NCBI GenBank assembly: GCA_002454415.1
Contig: DKIT01000113.1
Coordinates: 31,315 to 38,448 of the forward strand
DNA length: 7,134 bases
Direction of reading: 5' to 3'
Origin: Sphingobacterium sp. UBA6711
Lineage (GTDB): Bacteria > Bacteroidota > Bacteroidia > Sphingobacteriales > Sphingobacteriaceae
Below the pieces are notes generated by a model, which saw nothing but the letters and a program-made list of their open reading frames with translations, was not told where the DNA came from and did not search any database. Both the position numbers and the translations under genes were made by a program. How positions within the stretch are numbered: position 1 is the first letter of the stretch; the number at the start of each line of letters is the position of its first letter. Below, piece after piece: positions 1 to 6,938 of the stretch.

Positions 1-1094
1 GAGCCTGTGTAGGTATAACTCGCAAAATTTGGAGGGGCAGCTTTACCACCCCGTTTATATCCTGGAGTTCGGATCAGCTGAGCTAAACGTAAATCTCTAT
101 TTTGACATTCGTCATAGAACTCTTCCTTTTCAAAGTTTGGACGATCGGTGTAAGATGAACCATCCGAATTCAAAATTGTGTTGATAAATGGACGAACTAA
201 ACTCAGCCGAGGGCCATAGGTAGCTGAAGTCCACCACCAGTTCGCATCGTTCATTAAGGCTTGATTTTTATTGAAAGCAACTGCCAGCATGACCTCCTTC
301 TTAACAGGTTGCTCGCTAATAAAAAGTTCCCGTTGCGAATTTTTAGGATCTGACGCGATGTTCAGGCTAAATGGACCAGTTTCCATCAGAAGCTTTCCAG
401 CCTCAACAGCTTCTTGAAAAAAAGCCTCCGGCTGTGTGGCTAAATTCAATTTATGATACTTTCTAAAAGTACCTTCGAACAATGCAATACGGGTTTTAAG
501 ACCCAAGGCCGTCCATTTATTTACGGTCGTTCCATCTCCGGGCGCATCCGTAATATGTTGATAAGCGAAATCAAGATCCTCCATGATATGCTTCATGACG
601 ACTTCCCTCGAATCTCTAGGAGCCTTTAATATGTCAGTCTCATCAACCGCTAATGGATGATCTACCCAAGGAACATCTCCAAACCGAACCACTTTATCAT
701 AATAAAACCAAGCTCTAAAAAAACGTGCCAGACCAATGTAATTATTCTTCACGCTCTCACTTAAGTTTGGACTTGTACATTTTGCGATTAATTGGTTGAT
801 ATTACGCAATGTTGTCCAGGTCCATAAGGTTTTTAACTCATCAACTTCTCTGCTGTAAGCCCCCTCTATTATAAAATCATTCACGCGATTCACAGCGGAA
901 TAATCCGTCATCGCATCACCCTTGTAAGCATCACTGCCCGAAGTTATATTTCGATAAAAAGAGTTACTGTAGTTCTTCAATCCTTTTTCGCTACCAAATA
1001 TATCCTCTTCGGTAGCTTCCGATTTCGGCAATTCTTTCAATTCACAAGACGTGAATAACAACGCTAAAACCGGTAAGTATAATATTTTTTTCAT
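1..1094 (-). CDS. SusD/RagB-like nutrient-binding outer-membrane lipoprotein (partial, C-terminus beyond window)
   Basis: The frame is open from an ATG at 1094-1092 to the window edge: 364 codons, roughly two thirds of the usual SusD length (about 500-600 residues). The N-terminus is a lipoprotein signal: MKK, a short hydrophobic stretch, then LLFTSC with the lipidated cysteine at residue 17. The following residues, ELKE, are charged, as is common for Bacteroidota lipoproteins sent to the cell surface. Family hallmarks are LWTWTTLRNINQLI (about residues 83-100), the TPR-type helix motif ARFFRAWFYYDKVVRFGDVP beginning near residue 123, and RDLRLAQLIRTPGY near the cut end. By family knowledge it is the substrate-binding lid over the SusC barrel at the cell surface. 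It starts 11 bases after the SusC stop, so the two are almost certainly co-transcribed; the gap (TAGTTGAAATT on the coding strand) has no Shine-Dalgarno motif. The substrate cannot be predicted. No frameshift is seen in the translated part. Confidence 0.95.
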   Translation of the reverse strand, partial: MKKILYLPVLALLFTSCELKELPKSEATEEDIFGSEKGLKNYSNSFYRNITSGSDAYKGDAMTDYSAVNRVNDFIIEGAYSREVDELKTLWTWTTLRNINQLIAKCTSPNLSESVKNNYIGLARFFRAWFYYDKVVRFGDVPWVDHPLAVDETDILKAPRDSREVVMKHIMEDLDFAYQHITDAPGDGTTVNKWTALGLKTRIALFEGTFRKYHKLNLATQPEAFFQEAVEAGKLLMETGPFSLNIASDPKNSQRELFISEQPVKKEVMLAVAFNKNQALMNDANWWWTSATYGPRLSLVRPFINTILNSDGSSYTDRPNFEKEEFYDECQNRDLRLAQLIRTPGYKRGGKAAPPNFASYTYTG

Positions 1095-1105
1095 AATTTC
1101 AACTA

Positions 1106-4100
1106 TTAAAAACCAATGGATAAGTTAAAACTCACGCTTTTCATAATCGGGTAATTGAATCCGTCACGTGTACCTGTTTCCACCATTGGATCTGATTTAC
1201 CCACATTACCCACATCAAGGTCCCGTGTATATTTATAGAAAGGCGACCAAGTCAATAAGTTCTCTCCGGAGAGACCTGCCCGTAGACTTTGGATTTTCAA
1301 TTTGGATGTGAACGTTTTCGGAAAATTATATCCAATCTGGATATTCTTCATTCGTAAATAACCTATGTTCTGCAAAAATCGCGTCTGCGGGGTTGTTTTC
1401 ATGGACTCATTATACCCTGCATACCGTGGGAAATAACCGTTGGGGTTATCCTCTGTCCAATAATTGTTCACATGCCATTCCGGCAAATTGTTGTAAGGAC
1501 GGTTATATTGTCCCCAGAAAATAGATTCATTGTTTGGATACCAGTTCTGCTTACCCACTCCTTGCAGGAAAGTTGAGAAGTATACATTTTTCCAGTCTAG
1601 ATTAAGGTTGAAACTATAGATGTACCGTGGCTCTGTATTGCCGATAATCGTCCTGTCGCCATGGTTGTAAACGGTATTGTTGCCATAATCGATTACACCA
1701 TCGCCATTGAGGTCTGTAAATCGCAAATCACCCGGATAGATGGTGCCATTGTTTGATGACTTGATCAATCTTTGTGTCGGCGCTGCGTCGATCTCCGCCT
1801 GGTTTTGAAATAATCCTTGTGTCACGTAGCCCCAGATATCACCTATTTGTTGTCCTTCATAATAATAACCATCTTTAATAACCCCCTCTTTGTTATCATA
1901 GCGGTCTATTTTTGATTTGTAATCGGCTAGAGTCGCTTTGACCGACCAATTAAAGGGGCTTCCGCTCAGTTCAAAATGATTTCTATAAGCTAAGCTTACT
2001 TCAAATCCCTTCGTGGTCATATCTGCATAATTACCTTTTGGAGATTCTGCACCAAATATTTCAGGCAGCGCCATTCCAAGGGTATACATATTCAGTGTCT
2101 TCCGTTGATACATGTCACCGCTGAAGGTCAGCTTTCCATTGAGCGCTGAAAAATCAAGACCGATATTTGCGGTACGGGCAGTTTCCCAAGTCAGATTATC
2201 TGGAATCACCTTAGGGACCGAAGTATATGTCGACTTTTCGCCATTCAACAAACGGTCCATAACCTTGATCTCATAAAGATCCAGATAAGAATAAGGGTCA
2301 ACATTGCCATTCCCCAAAGAGCCATACGAAGCACGGAGTTTCAAATCCGACAAAACCTTTTTATCCAGCTGGAAAAATGGCTCTTCGGAGATACGCCAAC
2401 CCACTGAGGCCGAAGGGAAGAAACCCCACTGTTGATCTATCGGAAATTTTGACGAACCATCGTAGCGACCATTAAACTCAAATAAATAACGGTCTTTGAA
2501 AATATAATTTGCACGCATAAAAACGCCTACGTTTCTATATTTATTATATTTAGCTGTTGCTGTCGTACTTTGCCCAACTGCAAGATTGATATTCTCCACA
2601 TTATCATTAAGGAGACCATTCTTGGTGATATAGCTCGCGTTGTAAGCACGTTGTTCATAGTTGTACCCCAGCAAGCCTTTAACATAATGATCTCCTATTG
2701 TCCTTTCATACTCGCCGTAAATATTTCCGAACAAATAGCGCCAATTTTCGTTAACCTGATAGAGATTGTCGTTCATGCTTGTGGTCAGTTTGACAATCTC
2801 ACCTTCTTTTACGCTATAGGGCACAGGAACGCGCACACGCAAGGAGTTTAGATCACGATTCCTAAAGGTCAGGTCTCCTTTAACACGAAACGTATTGTTA
2901 AAAAATTTAGATTCAAAGGAAGTTGTATTACGCAAATCCTGATTGCCGCTGCTGGTACCATTTTTACCGTAGATAAAGTCACCGACAGTATAGGCCGCCG
3001 AAAAACTTAATGAACCATCTGGATTAAATATAGGCGAAGATGGGTGCCCTTCGTCCGCGATATTACGCCAAATATTCCCGCCCTCGCCTGCCGTTGATGG
3101 ATCCCAATATTTCGCATAACTGAAATCGATATTATTGGCAATCCGCAACCAGTCTGTTACCTGCAAGCCTGCTTTGGCCCGCGTATTGTAATTTTTATAC
3201 TTGTCGGTGTTATAACGGTACATCCCTTTGTAGTCATAGGCTCTACCGGAGATATAATAGTCTAATTTTTCTGTATTTCCACTGATGGAAAGATTGTGGT
3301 CCTGCACAAACGTATTATCCTTAATCAATGTACCATAATAATCCTCATTACCATAGTATACGTAATTGCCATCCTTATCAACGGTAGTTTCCTCCGTTAT
3401 TCCCTGTTCTTTACGTCGTTTGAATTCCTCTAGCCAAGCTGTCGTAAAAATCTGTGTTTTGTTTAGTTTACTGGGCACCAACGAATAATTGTTCCACGCA
3501 TTGTAGGCCGTAAAGAAATGTGAAGCATATTCATAGCCATCTGTGACAAATTTTGGTATGGCTACAGGTTTCTGAAAAGATCCGCTTCCAGCGTAATTGA
3601 TTGAAGTTTTACCCGATTTTGCCCGCTTTGTTGTAATCAACACAACACCAAAGGTACCTCTTGAACCATAGATAGCTGCCGAGGATGCATCTTTGAGTAC
3701 CGAAACACTTTCAATATCATTTGGATTTAATGAACCAGGGTCACCTTCGACACCATCGATTAAAATTAATGCACTGCCTCCTTGTCCAATGGAAGTCGTA
3801 CCACGAATGTTAAAACTTGGTGTGCGGTTTGGTTTACCATCGGCAGGGATGATATTTAAATTGGGAACCACTCCCTGCAGCATTTGGCCGGCATTGGCCA
3901 GCACACGATTTTCGAACACTTCAGCGCCCACCTGATCGACAGCTCCCGTGAGATTAACTTTCTTTTGTGTACCGTACCCGACGACTACGACTTCTTCCAA
4001 CTCTGTATCCTTGGATTCCATCATAATGTCAAGCTGTAATCCAGTTACACTCAGCGTAAGCTCATTGTATCCGACAATACTCAATTTTAACTTCTGCCCC

Positions 4101-4342
4101 ACATTCGCTTCAATGTTAAATTGGCCCGCCGCATTGGTAGATGTTGTTTTTTGACTCGCTAAATTGGTCACGGTGACCCCGGAAAGAAGCAGTCCATTTT
4201 TGTCTTTTACGACCCCTTTTACTGTCGATTGAATTGCAATATCTTGCGACTCTTTCACCAATTTGACATAACTACGCTCTACATTCGCCCACGTGGGATA
4301 TGAAAAGCCTAATGCCATACTGATTAGTAATGTTTTTTGCAT
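1106..4342 (-). CDS. SusC/RagA-like TonB-dependent outer-membrane transporter
   Basis: This complete 1078-residue protein is the energy-coupled barrel of a SusCD importer. An N-terminal signal peptide ends near residue 19 (SYPTWA/N). A spacer of about 20 residues precedes a carboxypeptidase-regulatory-like domain (about 40-110; VKGVVKDKNGLLLSGVTV and the end SIVGYNELTLSV). Next come the TonB-box/linker EEVVVVGYGTQKK (116-128) and the plug (about 130-240) with LIDGVEGDPGSLNPNDIESV and LKDASSAAIYGSRGTFGVVL. The rest is a 22-strand-type barrel that includes DLNGDGVID (877-885), a calcium-loop-like motif frequent in this family, and it ends FNLSIGF with a terminal aromatic residue, as outer-membrane barrels do. 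There is no STN signalling domain, so direct FecI/FecR-type signalling is not expected. The ATG at 4342 is well supported because an in-frame stop lies just upstream (4357-4355). SusD follows after 11 bases. The substrate is unknown; glycans are typical of the family, but peptides or other oligomers are possible. Confidence 0.97.
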   Translation of the reverse strand: MQKTLLISMALGFSYPTWANVERSYVKLVKESQDIAIQSTVKGVVKDKNGLLLSGVTVTNLASQKTTSTNAAGQFNIEANVGQKLKLSIVGYNELTLSVTGLQLDIMMESKDTELEEVVVVGYGTQKKVNLTGAVDQVGAEVFENRVLANAGQMLQGVVPNLNIIPADGKPNRTPSFNIRGTTSIGQGGSALILIDGVEGDPGSLNPNDIESVSVLKDASSAAIYGSRGTFGVVLITTKRAKSGKTSINYAGSGSFQKPVAIPKFVTDGYEYASHFFTAYNAWNNYSLVPSKLNKTQIFTTAWLEEFKRRKEQGITEETTVDKDGNYVYYGNEDYYGTLIKDNTFVQDHNLSISGNTEKLDYYISGRAYDYKGMYRYNTDKYKNYNTRAKAGLQVTDWLRIANNIDFSYAKYWDPSTAGEGGNIWRNIADEGHPSSPIFNPDGSLSFSAAYTVGDFIYGKNGTSSGNQDLRNTTSFESKFFNNTFRVKGDLTFRNRDLNSLRVRVPVPYSVKEGEIVKLTTSMNDNLYQVNENWRYLFGNIYGEYERTIGDHYVKGLLGYNYEQRAYNASYITKNGLLNDNVENINLAVGQSTTATAKYNKYRNVGVFMRANYIFKDRYLFEFNGRYDGSSKFPIDQQWGFFPSASVGWRISEEPFFQLDKKVLSDLKLRASYGSLGNGNVDPYSYLDLYEIKVMDRLLNGEKSTYTSVPKVIPDNLTWETARTANIGLDFSALNGKLTFSGDMYQRKTLNMYTLGMALPEIFGAESPKGNYADMTTKGFEVSLAYRNHFELSGSPFNWSVKATLADYKSKIDRYDNKEGVIKDGYYYEGQQIGDIWGYVTQGLFQNQAEIDAAPTQRLIKSSNNGTIYPGDLRFTDLNGDGVIDYGNNTVYNHGDRTIIGNTEPRYIYSFNLNLDWKNVYFSTFLQGVGKQNWYPNNESIFWGQYNRPYNNLPEWHVNNYWTEDNPNGYFPRYAGYNESMKTTPQTRFLQNIGYLRMKNIQIGYNFPKTFTSKLKIQSLRAGLSGENLLTWSPFYKYTRDLDVGNVGKSDPMVETGTRDGFNYPIMKSVSFNLSIGF

Positions 4343-4506
4343 TTTTACTCTGGTTTAGAATTTTGCTCCAAAGTTGACGCTTTCACTTGGTTTATAATTT
4401 ACCGTAATGTTAATAAATCTTTAATTAATGCCAATCCTAACAATACCTAAATGGATTTTGCATTCCAACAATTAACATAAAATTATCTTATAGACAACAC
4501 AAACAA

Positions 4507-4524
4507 TAAGAATAGCTATCCTTA
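4507..4524. promoter_or_regulatory. Imperfect 18-bp palindrome, possible operator
   Basis: The site reads TAAGAATAGCTATCCTTA. Eight of nine base pairs are symmetric; the only mismatched pair is 4511/4520. It lies 165 bp upstream of the susC-like start, on the side of that gene. The symmetry fits a dimeric regulator site, but no regulator is encoded nearby and chance occurrence in AT-rich DNA is possible. Confidence 0.3.
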
Positions 4525-4622
4525 ACAATAGAAATTAAATCCGCATAAAACCAATTAAGCATCAATTTGGTTATCCAGCGTCCAAGACGATCGGTCAACA
4601 AATTTATATCCACAATTTTTTC

Positions 4623-4636
4623 TTGAACTAGTTCAA
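4623..4636. promoter_or_regulatory. Perfect 14-bp palindrome, possible operator
   Basis: TTGAACTAGTTCAA is symmetric at all seven base pairs, and the symmetry stops sharply at both ends. It sits near the middle of the divergent region, 227 bp before the hydrolase ATG and 280 bp before the susC-like ATG. A perfect palindrome without a loop fits protein binding by a dimer better than an RNA hairpin. Function is inferred only from position and symmetry. Confidence 0.4.
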
Positions 4637-4734
4637 TGGACAGCAAAATCGGGCATGCTAATTTTGGGTATTCATACAAGATTGAAAAGCAGGTGCATAT
4701 TATTTTTCGATCATACGCAATAAAGGGAGCGGTA

Positions 4735-4756
4735 AATTAACGATATATCGCCAATT
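4735..4756. promoter_or_regulatory. Imperfect 22-bp palindrome with perfect 10-bp core, possible operator
   Basis: The core CGATATATCG (4741-4750) is a perfect palindrome and is flanked by AATT on both sides (4735-4738 and 4753-4756). Only the two base pairs between core and flanks (AA against CC) break the symmetry. It lies 107 bp before the hydrolase start codon, a plausible place for a site acting on the rightward promoter. AT richness makes the outer AATT pairs weak evidence. Confidence 0.3.
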
Positions 4757-4863
4757 AAAAAAAATAAAAAACTAACATAATAAATTAGAAATCAAGCCAA
4801 TAAAATAAAAGGCCAAAAAATTGAATTTAAACATACATCAAACAACAATAAAAACAAATATTT
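4757..4863 (+). promoter_or_regulatory. A-rich leader before the hydrolase gene
   Basis: These 107 bases contain 68 A and only 5 G on the plus strand. No Shine-Dalgarno sequence precedes the ATG at 4864; the last 20 bases are almost entirely A with a few C and T. Bacteroidota typically start translation behind unstructured A-rich leaders, so this probably acts as a translation-promoting 5' region and may include the promoter, though no clear -7/-33 pair is visible. Confidence 0.45.
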
Positions 4864-5499
4864 ATGAAACCATCATCAGAATTATTGACACCAACTAACC
4901 ATGCACTCGTATTGATCGACTTTGAAGGTCAAATGGCTTTCGCGACAAAAAGTATTACTATGGAAGAGCTTCGCAACAACGTTGCTGTAATCTCAGGTGC
5001 GTCCAAAATTTTCGATGTACCGACCATCGTCACCACTGTTGCGGAGGAAAGCTTTTCAGGGCCTGTGTTTCCGGAAATTGAGACCTATTATCCACAAGCC
5101 AGCACAGATTACATTGACCGTACAAGTATGAACACTTGGGAAGATGAAGCCGCTTACCGTGCCATCACCGGTACTGGCAAAAAAAAGTTAGTCTTAGCCG
5201 GCCTATGGACTGGGGTATGTATCGTTGGACCAGCGTTGTCTGCGCTAGCTGAAGGGTATGAGGTGTACGTCATCGCCGATGCCTGTGGCGACGTCAGCCA
5301 AGAAGCACATGAGCGTGCCATGCAAAGCATGATCCATATGGGCGTCAAGCCAATTACATCTGTACAGTACCTACTCGAATTGCAACGTGACTGGGCTCGC
5401 CAAGAAACTTATGTTGCCGTAACGGACCTCATGAAAAAACACGGTGGCAGTTATGGTCTTGGGATTCACTACGCACACAACATGGTGAAACACGCTTAA
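4864..5499 (+). CDS. Isochorismatase-fold cysteine hydrolase, YcaC-like
   Basis: This 211-residue protein matches the isochorismatase-like hydrolase family along its whole length and most resembles the E. coli YcaC type (about 208 residues). Visible landmarks are the catalytic aspartate in ALVLIDFEGQ (Asp19), NNVAVISGASKIFDVPTIVT (39-57), DRTSMNTWEDE (85-95), KKKLVLAGLWTGVC with the nucleophile Cys119, and GYEVYVIADACGD (131-143). The third triad position appears to be Arg86, where many family members have Lys; YcaC itself also seems to carry Arg there. Such enzymes hydrolyse small amides or esters, but the YcaC substrate is not established, so this should not be read as a true isochorismatase. 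There is no signal peptide, so it is cytoplasmic, although the two genes after it encode exported proteins. The ATG is the first possible start after an in-frame TAA at 4849-4851. The barrel gene follows after 37 bases, suggesting an operon. Confidence 0.92.
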   Translation: MKPSSELLTPTNHALVLIDFEGQMAFATKSITMEELRNNVAVISGASKIFDVPTIVTTVAEESFSGPVFPEIETYYPQASTDYIDRTSMNTWEDEAAYRAITGTGKKKLVLAGLWTGVCIVGPALSALAEGYEVYVIADACGDVSQEAHERAMQSMIHMGVKPITSVQYLLELQRDWARQETYVAVTDLMKKHGGSYGLGIHYAHNMVKHA

Positions 5500-5536
5500 C
5501 AAAAAACTAACATTCTTTTACTCAAAACCGTACCTC

Positions 5537-6934
5537 GTGCTTCCATTACAGACCATATCGGCATACCTTAGAAAGTTGACATTCGCAGTCTTACTATTTA
5601 ACCTATTACCGCATTTTTCAATGGCACAAGCCTACAAATTATTGCGCTTTGAGGAAAATTACAGTAACCTTGCAGATAGCACACGTCATGGTTATCAAAA
5701 GTTAAAATATACCCCGCTGACTTCCGATGGTAAACTTTGGCTGTCTGTAGGAGGCGAGGCACGGTTGGAGTACGTTGATTTCAACAATGAAGATTGGGGG
5801 CGGCAATCGCTGGGGCACAACAACTTCTTACTACAGCGCTACAGCTTGCATGCGGATATGCATTTCGGTGATCGTTTTCGTCTATTTACGCAATTCCGTT
5901 CCGCCCTGCAGCACGGCCGCAAAAATGGTTCGCGTCAAATCGATGAGGACCAACTTAATGTACAGAATCTGTTTCTAGATGCTACAGTTTTCAAACAAAG
6001 TGACAAGTCGGTCTTGTTACGTTTGGGCAGGCAGGAGCTTGACTACGGATCTGGCCGTTTGATTTCTGTCGGCGAAGGTCCCAATGCGCGAAGATACTTC
6101 ACAGGGGCAAAAGCCGTGTACAACAGCAGCAACATCAATGTGGAAGCGTTTGCGATGATGGCCGATACAATTAGACCTGGAATTTTTGACAATAAACCAT
6201 CCAAACAAGTCAACCTATGGGGCGCCTACAGTAGAATCATTATTCCCAAACAGGCAAATCTTGACCTATACTATGTTGGTATCTATCGTGATCGCTCCGT
6301 TTTCGAAGAAGGAATAGCCGCTGAGACCCGCCATACTGTCGGCGCTCGGGTATGGAAATATGGGGGTGGATTTATCTACAACCTCGAAGGAGCTTATCAG
6401 TTTGGGTCCTTTGGTCAAGGCAACATCGCTGCTTGGACAGCATCTGTGGATATCGGTTACCTCTTTGAAAATACTGTTTTTAAACCGTCTATCAATCTAC
6501 GCAATGATTATATTTCAGGCGACAAACAGGCCGGCGATGGCAATCTTGGAACCTTTAATCCCATCTACCCAAAGGGCGGATACTTTGGTTTTAGTCCTCA
6601 GATCGGCCCTGTCAACCTTATTGACATCCATCCCTACGCCACTTTCGACCTACTTTCTAAGTTAAAAATGCAGGTTGACGTGGTTTTCAACTGGCGACAT
6701 AGCCTGCAGGATGGTGTATACAGGCCAAGTGGCTCATTCAACCTGTCCGGATCAGCTTCACACAAACGTTATATTGGCACAGCTTATCTGGCCAACTTTA
6801 CCTACGCCGCCAGCAAACAGCTATCTCTGGTAACCGGCATCCAATATTTTAAAACAGGCGCATTCATTGAAGATATTATTCGCACACCCAAAAATGGAAT
6901 TTTCTTCAACAGCAGAATAGCCTTTAAATTTTAA
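5537..6934 (+). CDS. Outer-membrane beta-barrel of the alginate-export (AlgE-like) family, GTG start
   Basis: This 465-residue protein has a signal peptide of about 30 residues (basic RK at 12-13, hydrophobic core LTFAVLLFNLLP, probable cleavage in SMA/QA). The mature part begins YKLLRFEENYSNLAD, then KLWLSVGGEARLEYVDF (66-82), both typical of alginate-export-domain proteins. The strongest signature is RLGRQELDYGSGRLISV (162-178) followed by GEGPNARRYF. Amphipathic strand pairs run to a C-terminal phenylalanine (RIAFKF), as in outer-membrane barrels. Despite the family name, Bacteroidota members are mostly uncharacterised porins, and no alginate genes are seen here. The start is GTG: no ATG, GTG or TTG lies in frame between an upstream TGA (5486-5488) and 5537, while the first in-frame ATG (residue 29) would remove the signal peptide. 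A TTG at residue 14 is the only other candidate, and it would lose the basic n-region. The gene begins 37 bases after the hydrolase stop. Confidence 0.9.
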   Translation: MLPLQTISAYLRKLTFAVLLFNLLPHFSMAQAYKLLRFEENYSNLADSTRHGYQKLKYTPLTSDGKLWLSVGGEARLEYVDFNNEDWGRQSLGHNNFLLQRYSLHADMHFGDRFRLFTQFRSALQHGRKNGSRQIDEDQLNVQNLFLDATVFKQSDKSVLLRLGRQELDYGSGRLISVGEGPNARRYFTGAKAVYNSSNINVEAFAMMADTIRPGIFDNKPSKQVNLWGAYSRIIIPKQANLDLYYVGIYRDRSVFEEGIAAETRHTVGARVWKYGGGFIYNLEGAYQFGSFGQGNIAAWTASVDIGYLFENTVFKPSINLRNDYISGDKQAGDGNLGTFNPIYPKGGYFGFSPQIGPVNLIDIHPYATFDLLSKLKMQVDVVFNWRHSLQDGVYRPSGSFNLSGSASHKRYIGTAYLANFTYAASKQLSLVTGIQYFKTGAFIEDIIRTPKNGIFFNSRIAFKF

Positions 6935-6938
6935 TATC

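Larger units (their letters stand above)
4343..4863. other. Divergent intergenic region, 521 bp, AT-rich, no convincing gene
   Basis: This stretch separates the leftward susC-like gene from the rightward hydrolase gene, so it must hold the promoters of both. I found no pair of elements matching the Bacteroidota sigma-ABfr consensus (TTTG near -33 and TAnnTTTG near -7) at proper spacing on either strand; only single-mismatch -7 look-alikes occur. It contains three palindromic sites, listed separately, and ends in a strongly A-rich leader. The middle part (about 4545-4735) is visibly less AT-biased than its flanks. A 63-codon open frame on the minus strand (4679-4488) lies within it but has no recognisable domain, signal or ribosome-binding context. 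Confidence 0.8.

Noticed and set aside
2570..2851. 93-codon plus-strand open frame inside the SusC gene
   Set aside because: It is antisense to a clearly coding, full-length SusC reading frame and shows no domain; it is a shadow frame.
4432..4439. TAGGATTG on the minus strand as a -7 element for the susC-like gene
   Set aside because: It is one mismatch from TAnnTTTG, but no TTTG-like -33 element lies 19-21 bases upstream, and near matches are frequent in AT-rich DNA.
4488..4679. 63-codon open frame on the minus strand in the intergenic region
   Set aside because: It has no recognisable domain, signal peptide or A-rich start context, its residue pattern is not typical of a small protein family I know, and it overlaps two palindromes in a control region. 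It is most likely a chance frame.
4781..4788. TAAATTAG as a -7 element for the hydrolase gene
   Set aside because: It is one mismatch from consensus, but the upstream -33 region is poly-A with no TTTG, so it cannot be separated from background.
4864..5499. Calling the hydrolase a true isochorismatase or nicotinamidase
   Set aside because: Its full-length resemblance is to the YcaC branch, no siderophore or NAD-salvage genes are nearby, and the substrate cannot be read from the sequence.
5500..5536. Possible terminator or promoter between hydrolase and barrel genes
   Set aside because: The 37-base gap has no inverted repeat followed by a T run and no -33/-7 pair, so read-through in an operon is the simpler view.
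6360..6665. 101-codon open frame in another frame inside the barrel gene
   Set aside because: It is fully contained in the barrel gene, which has family motifs throughout, and has no independent evidence.
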